Translations under genes and position numbers: made by a program
Part shown: positions 12,836-23,563 of the stretch, piece after piece
Numbering within the stretch: position 1 is the stretch's first letter
How the letters are laid out: every line of letters begins with the position of its first letter
DNA from: Molanna angustata
Taxonomy: Eukaryota > Arthropoda > Insecta > Trichoptera > Molannidae
Direction of reading: 5' to 3'
Assembly (NCBI GenBank): GCA_963576475.1
Contig: OY754964.1
Location: 48,992,861-49,056,860 of the forward strand
DNA length: 64,000 bases
The notes under the pieces: model-generated
Told to the model about the DNA's origin: nothing
Databases searched by the model: none
The model's input: the letters and a program-made list of their open reading frames with translations, nothing else

Positions 12836-12990
12836 TCGTGTTTTTTTTTCAATGAATAATTAAAATCGTTCATAGAATGTTATTACAATAAGATTTACTG
12901 GATAGTTACAATATTTGCAACCACCTTTCAACAGCAGGTTCAGCACATGCAAAAGACGTGTGGATCTTAACAATAACGTAGGTATAGATA

Positions 12991-13162
12991 TATTTTTTTT
13001 ATTTAAATGTCTTTGTTAAACTAGTACATCTACATTTTCCTAAGTTCCCTAAAATAAGCATAAATGCTTGTGCTATAGGTAAACGAAATCGGTCGAGGCA
13101 GGATTCGAACTCGCGACCACTGGATTACTAATCCAATGAGCTTACCGCTCTGCCACCGATCC
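12991..13162 (-). mobile_element. SINE-A (tRNA-derived), reversed copy
   Basis: The minus strand opens GGATCGGTGGCAGAGCGG (A box) and has GAGTTCGAATCC (B box), with an anticodon-like AGT loop. A body shared with 44575 and 42850 follows (CTATAG, GCATTTATGC, AAGGACAT-like). Confidence 0.8.
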
Positions 13163-13339
13163 ATATGTATTATCATGTTAAAATATTTGTATGTATAAAA
13201 GGCTATTATGCCGTGAATTGTAAAAAAATAATTAATTTTAGTGTTTTTTATTTAATTTATTTCATCTGTTTAAAAAAAGAGTTTTTTAAAAACGAAGAAT
13301 TCAAGAATATTATAATTCAATAATATTATTCAATATAAT

Positions 13340-13465
13340 AACTGTGCCACGCCGACCGCCGTGGCACAGTTCAAAAGCCGTATGGTTTCTGTCCGGGCGT
13401 CCTCGGTTCGATCCCCAGCAGAATTAATTTTTCACGCTATTATTGCGTCTCTGGGCTGGAAACGC
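13340..13465 (+). mobile_element. SINE-C (tRNA-like)
   Basis: GCCGACCGCCGTGGCACAG then CGGTTCGATCCCCAGCAGAA (B box) and TATTGCGTCTCTGGGCTGG. Related copies are at 45503 and 105. Confidence 0.6.
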
Positions 13466-13899
13466 TGATTAGTTGGAAGATTGCCATATAGCAATAAACT
13501 CGCCACTTGCACAGGGTGCACGGAAGTTTTTATTATTCAAACACTGATTATGACTCATATCTGTCATCAAACTGATTTAATCAATTCAATCGTACGCGCC
13601 ATGTGTGTTTCGAACTTCACACGTTACAAAAACAGAGAGATCGTCCTTTTAATTTATAAGATAGGCTTTGTACACGTTTTCACTGATTTGTTTTAGATAA
13701 TAAAATTGTTATACAACTAAAAAGCTGGACATACATATAACGGCATTTTATGTTTGTTTCTGTGTTACCATTGAAATACAAACTAACCGACATTATTCAC
13801 GAATATTACGTACGCAAGTATAATACAAATTAAATTAAAAATGTTGTACCAACGACATTTCACCAAGGAAAAAATAGTTTGCTGTGAGGCAATGATTCA
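13466..13899. other. No supported feature
   Basis: A 71-codon plus frame at 13481 has no recognisable motif. Confidence 0.5.
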
Positions 13900-14075
13900 G
13901 AATAGTACTTCCACTCTTCTTCTTCTTTACCAGCCCCATTCACTCTACTGCTGGATATAGGCCTCTTCCTGGGTTTTCCATTTCTCTCTATCCTGGGCAC
14001 TCTGTTTCCACCCATGTCCCACCAGTTCGACAATATCGTCAGTCCATCTCTTCTGTCCATCCTTTTACTTCCTTT
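13900..14075 (-). mobile_element. RTE-type LINE 3' end fragment
   Basis: On the minus strand, residues of the RTE C-terminus (RWTDDIVELVGH, AQDREKWK, EEAYIQQ) run in frames broken by substitutions, ending near a CTTCTTCTTC (GAA tail) at 13915. Confidence 0.55.
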
Positions 14076-14089
14076 CTATTCTATAATAA

Positions 14090-14695
14090 TCGTTTTCGGG
14101 TGTTCCCCAAGAGTTGGGCAATAGAAAATACAACAGGCAAAATGACATTTCACATAGTTCAGCAATGAGGTTCATCACCCATAATGAATGTAGTTTTTAA
14201 GGTCAAACGGGACTGGTATGTGAGGATACATGAATTTGTCGTGCTTCTTTTCATAAGGCAATGCACACCACGTCTTTTGCTGGTTATCTTGCATTATTGG
14301 ATGTAATTACTTACTTACCTACTCAGCCTCTTCTTGAGTCCAGTATTGGACAAATGCCTCCCGCTTGGACTTCCACTGGTCTCTATCCTTTGTCATTCTT
14401 CGCCATTTTGGACCTGAAACTTTTTTATGCCATCGAACCATCTGGTCTGAGGCCTTCCCACGCTTCTGCTTCCTGTTCTTGGCCTCCAGTCCATCACAAC
14501 TATTGTCCATCGGTCGTCCGACATCCGAGATATATGACCCGCCCAAATCCGCTATTCTTTTGGCCACATCCGCTACTCCTGTGTTCTTCCTAATACATTC
14601 ATTAGTTTTGTGGTCCCTAAGCGATATATTCAACAATCTTATTTCCATCGCTCTTTGTGTCACCCTTATTGAATATGCCGTGATGGTATGTAAAA
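14090..14695 (+). repeat. Interspersed repeat 'D' interrupted by an RTE insertion
   Basis: Shared blocks are ACATTTCACATAGTTCAG, GAGGTTCA(T/C)CACCCAT, GTGTGGGGATACA-like sequence, TCGTGCT(T/C)CTTTT, and after the insertion GAATATGCCGTGATG. Other copies are at 2435-2610, 5870-6070 and 41090-41230. Confidence 0.65.
14300..14665 (-). mobile_element. RTE-type LINE 3' part with 6-bp target duplication
   Basis: The minus frame contains MEIRLLNISLRDHKTNE, VADVAKRIADLG and DRDQWKSKREAFVQYW. TTATTG flanks it (14294-14299 and 14666-14671). Its 3' end shows the GTAAGTAAGTA tail. It splits a copy of the interspersed repeat at 14090-14695. Confidence 0.7.
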
Positions 14696-15051
14696 TTATT
14701 TTATACCTTTTTATTAGAATAATATCGAATACATCGCAAAGCTCTAAAGAGTATGGAATCTTCAATATTGATATTTTTTTTTATTTAACACTCCCTTGTA
14801 CCTACAAGTGACGATTTTATTGCCACACAGCAATTTCTTCCAACTATGTGAAAATATGACGAAATTGTTCACGGAAACAATTATGTTAAGGAAACTAAAG
14901 CGACAATTTGAAACAACTGTTATATTCCATTAAGAGTCAGTACATTGGATAAAATTAAAAATATTTTCGATTTTTATTAAAGTGATTCCTCTTGTTGATA
15001 GACACCCAACATCAAATATTTTATTCAAACATGAAATTCGCAACTTTATTT
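14696..15051. other. AT-rich, LINE-UTR trace
   Basis: TTTTATTGCCACACAGCAATTTC near 14816 resembles reversed LINE UTR at 47310. Otherwise nothing. Confidence 0.4.
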
Positions 15052-15069
15052 TTATATTTACTATAAAAC

Positions 15070-15352
15070 TTGTTCTTTCTCCTTAGCGCTTTTATCCCGT
15101 TTCTATCGGGGTACGCTTTGACCATGATCCTGGAATTGGCGAGTCTGGTTATTACATTGAAGCGACTGCCATCTGACCTTCGTAACCCTTAGAAAGGGGA
15201 ACCAGACAAATTGGATCATGGCTACACATAGCTAGTGATATAAATCCGCCCATAGATTTTTTAAAAATCCAGAGGTGCGTGCCCCGCCCGGATTCGAACC
15301 GTCGACCTCACACATGTGAGGCGACGACCTTACCGCTGGGCTATCACCGCTC
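15070..15352 (-). mobile_element. SINE-B (tRNA-derived), reversed, with 18-bp target duplication
   Basis: TTATATTTACTATAAAAC flanks both sides (15052-15069 and 15353-15370). The minus strand has GATAGCCCAGCGGTAAGG and GGTTCGAATCCGGGC boxes and the same body as 43984-44269. Confidence 0.92.
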
Positions 15353-15370
15353 TTATATTTACTATAAAAC

Positions 15371-16159
15371 AATGTAATGTATATTTACTATAAAACAATG
15401 TAAAACAATTAGTTTGATCTAAATTTCAAATAGATTCTATATAATATTATCGACGTAAAAATATTATATAATTTGATAACTCAATAATATGGTGACGATG
15501 AGGAAGTACCTAGGACATACTCCATACGCAAACGAACATTAAAACAAATAATTACGAATCAGTGAAAATAATATAGCAGTTTTAAAATTTAAATGGACAA
15601 TTTTGACAATAATTATAAAATAATTTGCGTATAAATAATTCGAGAGACCGGTCGTATGTACATTCTGCTTTAATTAACAGCGATAATAAATTATCTATCG
15701 GCAGGTGAATTTTATTGCATAATAATTTCGGTTTATAAATATAATTTAATTTTTATTGTGTACTCTGTGATTCTATTAAATGAAAATTTTATTCTTGTGT
15801 TTTATTCGATACTGGTTACAAACATAAAATATAACATCAAGCCATGTCTCTAACGGGTAAGGCAGATAGAACTGAATAGCACATTATCATGAAAACATAT
15901 CCAATCGCTTCATAAACATTTAAGAGAAGAAATTTGCATGTTAAATGCCACGTTGTGAGTTTATCATCCACATGGAAACAAATGATAATACAAAAAAACT
16001 TCTTAATTAAAAAAAAATATGTTCAATTTTCAGTGCAAAATTTATTTATTTATGTAAGTTTAGTTTGTCTATCGACAATTCTTGATAGGATTCCATTGTA
16101 TGTAGATATATTACAAATATAAAAAAAAAACTTGGTGTTTTTTTATAAAAAATGAATAT
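15371..16159. other. AT-rich, nothing supportable
   Basis: A short duplicate of TATATTTACTATAAAACAATG at 15379 follows the SINE-B insertion. No gene. Confidence 0.55.
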
Positions 16160-16400
16160 GTCCTTGTTAATATGCCCCGTAATATATATCGGAACTTTCA
16201 ATCCAATAAAAAACTAGTAGAAACCAATCTCACAAATAATCCAAAATACCTATATCGATCTTTTGGCGTTTCTGGACCAAAGTCATGGAACAATCTTCCA
16301 ATGGATATAAGATGTGCCGAAAATATTAATGAATTCAAGAAGTAATTAAAAACTCATCTTTTCCGCAAATCGTATCCAGATTGTCCTTCATCCGTTAAAT
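16160..16400 (+). mobile_element. LINE C-terminal remnant
   Basis: One frame reads FGVSGPKSWNNLPMDIRCAE and then LKTHLFRKSY after a stop. This is the standard C-terminal end of many LINE polymerases. Its left edge abuts a SINE-A tail fragment (about 16138-16170). Confidence 0.6.
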
Positions 16401-17595
16401 AATATTATGTTTACTAAATATTATGTCAGTTTACATTGAATCGACTTTTTTTTATAATCAATTTCATCTGGATTATGTAATATTGATTACCTAGTTATAA
16501 AATTATTAAATTTTATATAACACCATTCTCACCTAATTTTACAGAAGTTCTTAGTTCTGCCAAAAATATTTTTGTTCTACTTAATGAAGCACCCACTGAT
16601 GATAAGAAAATACACCACAAAAGAAATTATTGAATAATTAAAAACATGAGCTTCGCCTTTGCGACGTATTCTTAACATATTTTTTAGTTATACTTTGACT
16701 TTACACCGAAAAATATCACTGTTCTTTTATTATTCATTTTTACAGGTAACACTTAAAAGTTTTTTTTATAATTAACAGCTATTTACAACAGTTTTAACCT
16801 TGCTAAGGTAAACATAGTCACGTAGACGGAACTGCCAATGTTACTAAAGTCAGGAGAAGCGTTGTCCAGAACCACGCTTTGCAATTAGAGCATCCACTTT
16901 TTACTGAAATAAAGGAAAATATCGAGTTAATAAATACATTGATCCAATTTTTTTTCAAATATTACAGTAACAATAAATTAAACTATCAAAGTATGCAGTA
17001 AAGTTTTAACATCTATATGAACGCAACCGCATCGCTGGAAAACACATATTTGTGTGTAAAAAATCAAATCACCACATAGTACCTATGTATATGGAGTACC
17101 TGGTGATATAAGAGTAGAAAAAGAAGAGACAATATATGTACATAATAATGAAATCATTTAAAAGAAAATGTTCCGAATATATCATGAACTACGGGAGAAC
17201 TAAAATGTATCAAATGTTCGACATCGTAGTGTAAAAGGACATATTTTATATAATTGTTATTATTTTTTCTTTCTTTTTTCGCAAAAAATCCTAATTGTTT
17301 TATAAATTTTGTGCTGTCTTGATTTGATCTGAGACTCGACTGAATAAATATATGACTATATGATCATATCTATGCTCTGTCAGTTCATTATTCCCAAGGG
17401 ATACTTTTTCAGATTATTTGTGCAATTAACAAATAAAAATTATAAGATACCTACATACACAATATGTATGTATATGCATATCATGATGACTCCAATTCCA
17501 TTTTTTAATCTGTGTACAATAGTTAAGTTTATATTGTTTAGTTACTTTTTAAAAAAATGCAAATAGGTAATACAACCTATATTGATAGGTTGATG
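16401..17595. other. AT-rich, nothing supportable
   Basis: No coding similarity or inverted ends seen. Confidence 0.55.
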
Positions 17596-18950
17596 TTACC
17601 TATTATGATTTTGAGAAGGCATTTGACAGAGTAGACATTGACATTCTTATGATGAAACTTGGTAAATTCGGCTTCTCGGAAGGTATGATATACTTTTTTG
17701 TGGATTACTTTCGAAATCGTAGACAATATGTTAGTTTCAATGGTGCAATTTCTTCCGAATTTCCTGTTTTTTCTGGCGTTCCTCAGGGATCTATCTTGGG
17801 GCCTTTGCTATTTTTATTATTTATCAATGACATTGGTCACACCATTAAATTTGCAGATTATATTATTTTTGCTGATGATCTTAAATTATTCACAACAATT
17901 TCTAATCCTGAATGGTGCCATCTTTTTCAATCCGATATCGACTCGATTGGTGAATGGGCAATAAAAAATAAACTATCCTTTAGTTTTAAAAAATGTCATG
18001 TTTTATCTTATTGTAAATCAAAAAATCCTATTCACTTTACGTATAAACTAGGCAACAATATTCTGGAAAGAGTCAATACAACAACAGATTTGGGTATAGT
18101 ATTCGACTCTAGACTTACATTCCACGAGCATATCCTTAAATTAGTTGCAAAAGGATACAAAATGCTCGGGTTCATATTAAGACATTGCCACAAATTCAAA
18201 GACCTTCACACTATCAAAACTTTATACAATACACTTGTATTGAGTATTCTCGAAACAAACTCAATTATTTGGTCTCCATATGAGGCTACATATTGTATTA
18301 TGATCGAAAGAGTTCACAAAAAATTTCTCAGATATTGCTACCTTCGGACGTATGGTACATATCCTTGGTTGTATCCATCTGCTTTTTTATTAGGTATGAT
18401 TGGATACAACTCCTTGGAAAACAGAAGATTATTTTGTCTATTGAAATACTTTTTCCAACTAGTAAATGGGTTACTATATAAAATCCTAGTTTACTTTGCG
18501 AAATAGGCATACATGCTCCTATTAATTTATTACATCAGAGGAAGAAATCACGCGTTGTTTCTGCAGCCATACAGTCGGACAAATTTATTAGCCAAGTCTC
18601 CAATACACAAAGCAGTCTCAATGTTGCAGTCGCATTTTGTCGAGCGAAGTTGACCAATGTCTTCAATATCAGTGAAAACAAATTTCTCAATTTTATAATG
18701 TTTTATTTTTAAATTGTATTATGTATTGCATAAACTGTATTTTTTAAATTGTGTATTATTTTGTATTTTTTATTTTGTTTTGTTAATTGTGTATTATTTC
18801 TTAAATTGTGTATTATTTTGTTGATTATGTATTACTTTGTAATTATGTTTGTTGTTCTTTTTAATGCCATGCCAGTTTAGGTTTCCCTGTAAAGGCATGG
18901 CATTCTCTTTGCCAAATAAATAAATAAATAAATAAAATAAATAAATATGT
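17596..18950 (+). mobile_element. Non-LTR retrotransposon, 5'-truncated, with reverse transcriptase
   Basis: The RT begins at motif A, YDFEKAFDRVDIDIL (about 17598). It continues with FSGVPQGSILGPLLFLLFIND and catalytic FADD in IIFADDLKLF, then thumb motifs (MLGFILRHC). The frame stops at 18506 after a frameshift near 18480-18495; the expected C-terminus continues in another frame (LLCEIGIHAPINLL). The 3' UTR ends in a (TAAA)n tail at 18916-18948. Same general LINE type as 25540-26825 but a different family. It is dead because of truncation and frameshift. It lies just downstream of the last Beat exon. Confidence 0.85.
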
Positions 18951-19111
18951 CTCCTGTGAAATATAATAATATGTACACTGCTAGCCCTAGAACAGGTATA
19001 CCTAGTTGGGCAGCAGTTATCTATTTTTAATGACGATTATTTAAATTGTGTGATAAATAAATAAATAAAAATAATATATGATTAAACAAAAATTAAAAAA
19101 ATAAAGTTAAA

Positions 19112-19345
19112 CTAACCCAATAGCAAAGCCTCCCTGTTGTCTAGCAGTGGCGCAACTCTCTCCACCAGAGACTCCATGTCTGCTGTCCAAAGTACAGGTG
19201 ATACTCTCGCTGTACATCTTGCACGCAGGGCCCCTCCAGCAAAGTGACGCACGCCAAGCCTGACTTGGAGGCCCAACACGGCCGTCACAAGACCGTGCTG
19301 GTGCGTCACGAGAGGATACTCCAGAATCTCGTGAGGATTCACCAC
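19112..19345 (-). CDS. beat: Beat gene exon: end of Ig domain 2 and probable C-terminus
   Basis: The exon encodes 77 residues and a TAG stop (19112-19114). It contains HGLVTAVLGLQVRLG and ALRARCTARV, the Beat motif that supplies the second Ig2 cysteine, then a short tail ending REALLLG. The acceptor ATTTTGTCAAG lies above 19345. Phase 0 entry follows the exon at 27514. The stop suggests a terminal exon and a short secreted form. However, GTTAGT overlaps the end of the frame and could be a weak donor to a further C-terminal exon, so the terminus is less certain than the exon itself. A full LTR retroelement sits only 337 bp upstream of this exon, inside the preceding intron. Confidence 0.88.
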   Translation of the reverse strand: MVNPHEILEYPLVTHQHGLVTAVLGLQVRLGVRHFAGGALRARCTARVSPVLWTADMESLVERVAPLLDNREALLLG

Positions 19346-19682
19346 CTTGACAAAATTTATTGAACTTGGTCATATTATAATCCCCAACAATAAAAGAATA
19401 CCCAGAAGACTTCCGAAGACATGGAAAGATATTTAGACCACCTTCCAGGATAGTCCACTTTCACAAACAGGACAAATAACCTAACTTATTAACTCATTAT
19501 GAAAAAAATTAACTATATATAATTTTAAGTTCTATTGAATAGAACTCAACATTATTTATACTTCATTTTTTTCATAATTGTAGTTGATTATGGAATTCCA
19601 CTGTTGAAATCATCACGCCGGGGTCACCACTGTTCAAATGGATGGTTACATAAGAAAAGGCGTGTTCTTGTCTTAAGCAGCC

Positions 19683-20375
19683 TAAAGCTGATTGGTAACC
19701 AAAGGGGTTACCAATCAAAAGTAGTTAGTAACCAGAGTGGTTACTATTAAATATATGTGGTAACCAGAGGGGTTACCAGTAAAGAGAGTTTACTATATCC
19801 CAAGTGGATATGATTTGAAATAAGAACACAAGGGCAGTGGTTGAGAGAGAAGAAGAAAGAATGGTCAAAAGTAACAATGAGTATATTGATCACAATTAAT
19901 AGTTGGCTTAAAGGTAAATTTACAATTGATGAAATAACTTACAAAGGAACTTTCTCACGATGAGTAGGTATAACGAGCGAGTTAGCGGGTGTGTTCGAAG
20001 TGTCCGAATCTTCGCATGGTGAAGTACCATCGTGCTCGCGAGGTCGAGAGATGACCGGTGGTCGAGAGACGAAGTGTCGGCGAGACGGCGTGGTCGAGAA
20101 CGGCGGCGTGATGTGACGAATCGAAGTGACGGAAATACGGAAATGAAGTGACGACGTGTAGAGGTGTAGACTCCCTTAAATAGTGCTGCGCTGGGGGTAG
20201 CAAGTTCAATGTCCTCGAACATTCTAGACTTATTTATTTGAAGTGTCATACCTAGTTGAGGAGTATTGTCACCAGTTTGACGTTGCGGGCGATGAACTCG
20301 GCCTAGCGATAAACAAATGTACTTGCCGTCGCTAGGCGCGCGCTCGAAAGAAATTTCGAGATGTGGTCTGCCACA
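19683..20375 (-). repeat. 3' LTR of the non-autonomous retroelement
   Basis: Same 693-bp sequence as 22867-23559, no difference noticed by eye. It follows the purine tract at 20376-20387 and is followed by the target duplication AGCC (GGCT on this strand). Confidence 0.85.
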
Positions 20376-20387
20376 TTCCTCCCCTCC
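20376..20387 (-). other. Polypurine tract
   Basis: GGAGGGGAGGAA on the minus strand directly precedes the TG that starts the 3' LTR. This fixes the orientation of the element. Confidence 0.75.
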
Positions 20388-20584
20388 AAGTGGTATCGAA
20401 GATGGCACGATACCTTGGTAGAACGTCACGGTATGGCTGAGCTGAGGCAGTCGTTGCAGAAGTTTTTTGTAGTCATTACAATTTTGGAGAGATGGTTAGA
20501 CTTGTGTTAGTTGGACTGTTGCCTAGTTGCTGATGATGATTGCGACGGATCAAGATGTGATTGCTTTGGAAACAGTGTTCCCGT

Positions 20585-21439
20585 TCAGCCCGTTGACAAT
20601 TGCAGTGTGTCGGTGAGGCTTGTTAGTACACAAAGCTGTGGAGTCCGTGGAGTCAGTGTAGTCCGTGGAGTCCGATAAACTGTGCAGTGTAATTGGCATC
20701 TAAACATTCTTGTCGAATTTGCAGAACTGTGCAGTTGGCTTGCGTTGGCGTTTTCGAAGTTTTCGTTGACTGTCGTCGTGTTGACAGCGTGTGTTGACAG
20801 TGACGTGTTGACAGCGTCGTGTTGACCGTGTCGTGTAGACGTCGTGTTGTCGTGGTTGAGCAGCTCCTTGGGTATGCGAGACAGAGTGCGAGTCATAAGC
20901 ATAACACGAAGGATGGGACAGCGTCCCAACAAAATCATTCCTCGTTCAAAGACGTGCGTAGCGATGAGACGAGGTGAGTTTTTGTGTGCTCGAGATGTGT
21001 GGGTGCGTTCAAATTTGGGTGTCCGACAGCTATGGAGTAGTTCTCCAGCGTTGAAGTTGCGGCGTGTCTGTTGCGTTAGACAGCTTTGGAGAATGTAGTT
21101 CTCCAGTGGGGCCTGTGTGTGCATTCTTTGCCGCGCATCAAGTGAGTCTGATGTCTTTGGGAATACGTGCCAGTATAGCGAGTTGTAGCGTGTCGGTGTT
21201 GCTCTTGGTTGCTGATGAAAACCATTTGTTGCTGATGTTGTCCATCTTGATTTGGTGCCGTTGCCAATGTTGTTCATCTTGATTTGGTGCCGTTGACAAT
21301 GTTTGCCATCTTGATTTATCGATGTTGATAATGTCGCTGTCCATCTTGGTTCGATGCTGTAGACTTTACTATGGACCATCATTGTTTGATGATGACGATG
21401 ATGATGAATGTTGTTCATCTTGCTTCTATAGTTGTACAT
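20585..21439 (-). CDS. Low-complexity open frame inside the LTR element, function unknown
   Basis: A 284-codon frame rich in His, Thr, Asn, Arg and Ser. No gag zinc knuckle, protease or RT motif is visible. Part of it reflects imperfect tandem DNA repeats: units near CATCTTGATTTGGTGCCGTT at 21240-21360, GTGGAGTCC units near 20637-20685 and GTTGACAGCGT units near 20765-20830. It may be a chance frame through repeats rather than a protein. It is the only frame over 200 codons in the internal region. Confidence 0.25.
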   Translation of the reverse strand: MYNYRSKMNNIHHHRHHQTMMVHSKVYSIEPRWTATLSTSINQDGKHCQRHQIKMNNIGNGTKSRWTTSATNGFHQQPRATPTRYNSLYWHVFPKTSDSLDARQRMHTQAPLENYILQSCLTQQTRRNFNAGELLHSCRTPKFERTHTSRAHKNSPRLIATHVFERGMILLGRCPILRVMLMTRTLSRIPKELLNHDNTTSTRHGQHDAVNTSLSTHAVNTTTVNENFENANASQLHSSANSTRMFRCQLHCTVYRTPRTTLTPRTPQLCVLTSLTDTLQLSTG

Positions 21440-22848
21440 GGTAAACGCAGTTGACAGTTGTAAATTTTAAATTCTCCAAATATAAACAGTTACAATTGTA
21501 GCAAGCGAATATATAAAATAATGTTGGTTGCATGTTGCAAAAATATAATATGTAGGTACAATGATAAGTATTTGTTAATAATAATTAAGTTGATTACAAT
21601 GTATTTTAGAAGTGAAGATAAATTTAAGTATCTAATTAGGTATACAATGCAACAAAAAAATAATATGAATTTCAGCAAAGTCCAAAAATGTTTAAAATAT
21701 TCTATTTGTAATAGGTAAATATTGAAATGTGTCTAAGTACAAAAATGCTTTGCAAGTTTCAAAGTATAAAAGGTATTTAAAGCAAAATTACAAAGTATGA
21801 AATAGTTAAGTTAAGTATTTCACGAAATTAGTACCTATTTGATATATTAAATAGTGATAATTTAATTAATTATTTGCGAGCTCTTTTGATATAAAAATAT
21901 ATTTCTGATTGCAATGAATTTAAATAACGTACGTAAATATCTTGTTAGCAAAAACTTAGATTGTCGCTCGGTAGATGGTGTTTATTGAAAACTTAATTTT
22001 TCTACCGCTAGTTGAAATTAAGATAGATTAGTCACGAGCTGTGTTCGCGTTGTTTACATATTAAAAATAACAAAATTGAAGTTTTATCGTTTAAAACCGA
22101 AAACTTTCCATCGATATTTGTTTTAACAGTGAAATTTATATATCTAGTTCAATTAAATGTTCTGTATCACGCGTAAATCTGTATTTAAAATATAAAATTA
22201 ATAATTTTTGTCACTTCAGTATTATTGTTGTGCGTGAGAATTTTTTGTCGCGATGTATGTGAAAAATAATTTTAGTTCCGTGAATTATGTGAAAAGAATA
22301 TAACTAAATTCGGAAGTGCGGTTTTGCTTATGTATATCGCGATTGTCGGAGTATTTTTTTTACTTAAAGCAGTGCCGTACAGAAAATTTTTTAACAGTGT
22401 TTGTTTGTGTGAAATTATAAAGTGGGTACCAATATATACCTTTGTTTACAATCTCAGAATAAAATGAATGTGTACTATGCATGTGTTATTTGAATGCAAC
22501 ATTTATGACAAAGAATAACTAAAAACCGAGAAATGCGGGTGATTTTTAAACGCGATTGCATAGAATTAAGCGCGATTGTTTCGCGGGTGTAGTGTAGTGT
22601 ACCCATCGTGAGAGATTCAAAAACCAATTCGTTCTTTTTCAAAGCTAGGAAAAGAAAAGGAGTGATCTGAGGAAAATCGGTAAGTGTTGTTTAATGTTAT
22701 TGTAATGAAAAAAATACCACTGTTGTGAATGCATATTTATCGTTTTTCGGCCTCGGGCCGGTACTAGATAAATACCGATGTTTTGTAAATACCAGTAGCT
22801 GTGAAGCTTAGCTGTTAAGCTGTTTGGTAACGATTGTGTTCATATTCA

Positions 22849-22866
22849 CGTTTTCAGGGTCACCAA
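22849..22866 (-). other. Primer-binding-site-like sequence
   Basis: TTGGTGACCCTGAAAACG abuts the end of the 5' LTR. It contains the TGG expected to pair with a tRNA CCA end. The TTGGTGACCC pattern is common in animal LTR elements. The tRNA was not identified. Confidence 0.65.
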
Positions 22867-23559
22867 TAAAGCTGATTGGTAACCAAAGGGGTTACCAATC
22901 AAAAGTAGTTAGTAACCAGAGTGGTTACTATTAAATATATGTGGTAACCAGAGGGGTTACCAGTAAAGAGAGTTTACTATATCCCAAGTGGATATGATTT
23001 GAAATAAGAACACAAGGGCAGTGGTTGAGAGAGAAGAAGAAAGAATGGTCAAAAGTAACAATGAGTATATTGATCACAATTAATAGTTGGCTTAAAGGTA
23101 AATTTACAATTGATGAAATAACTTACAAAGGAACTTTCTCACGATGAGTAGGTATAACGAGCGAGTTAGCGGGTGTGTTCGAAGTGTCCGAATCTTCGCA
23201 TGGTGAAGTACCATCGTGCTCGCGAGGTCGAGAGATGACCGGTGGTCGAGAGACGAAGTGTCGGCGAGACGGCGTGGTCGAGAACGGCGGCGTGATGTGA
23301 CGAATCGAAGTGACGGAAATACGGAAATGAAGTGACGACGTGTAGAGGTGTAGACTCCCTTAAATAGTGCTGCGCTGGGGGTAGCAAGTTCAATGTCCTC
23401 GAACATTCTAGACTTATTTATTTGAAGTGTCATACCTAGTTGAGGAGTATTGTCACCAGTTTGACGTTGCGGGCGATGAACTCGGCCTAGCGATAAACAA
23501 ATGTACTTGCCGTCGCTAGGCGCGCGCTCGAAAGAAATTTCGAGATGTGGTCTGCCACA
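22867..23559 (-). repeat. 5' LTR of the non-autonomous retroelement
   Basis: Starts TGTGGCAGACCACATCTCGA at 23559 on the minus strand. A TATA-like CTATTTAAGGGAG around 23355-23370 could be its promoter. Its far end carries repeated GGTTACC/GGTAACC inverted motifs (about 22875-22960) that can form hairpins. It ends CAATCAGCTTTA rather than the usual CA, which is slightly atypical. Confidence 0.85.
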
Positions 23560-23563
23560 AGCC

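Larger units (their letters stand above)
19683..23559 (-). mobile_element. Non-autonomous LTR retroelement (LARD-like), complete, young
   Basis: Two direct repeats of exactly 693 bp (19683-20375 and 22867-23559) flank 2491 bp of internal sequence. On the minus strand each begins TGTGGCAGACCA and ends CAATCAGCTTTA. A TTGGTGACCCTGAAAACG primer-binding-like site directly follows the 5' LTR, and a purine tract GGAGGGGAGGAA directly precedes the 3' LTR. The flanking AGCC (19679-19682 and 23560-23563) is a 4-bp target duplication, compatible with the Gypsy superfamily. No gag, protease, RT or integrase frame exists, so it must be moved in trans. Frames within the two LTRs translate identically, implying recent insertion. 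It lies in the last Beat intron, same strand as the gene. Confidence 0.85.

Noticed and set aside
14365..14811. 148-codon plus-strand frame
   Set aside because: Antisense shadow of the RTE fragment on the minus strand, which has the family motifs.
15285..15352. tRNA gene on the minus strand
   Set aside because: Same as SINE-B head; the whole 283-bp unit has an 18-bp target duplication, so it is a retroposon.
19107..19373. 88-codon minus frame overlapping the last Beat exon
   Set aside because: Out of frame with the Beat motif HGLVTAVLGL; it is a shadow.
20844..21282. Plus-strand frames in the LTR interior
   Set aside because: No motif; they overlap tandem repeats on the opposite strand.
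19683..23559. LTR element on the plus strand
   Set aside because: On plus the repeats would start TAAAGC and lack PBS and PPT; on minus TG start, TTGGTGACCC and the purine tract fit.
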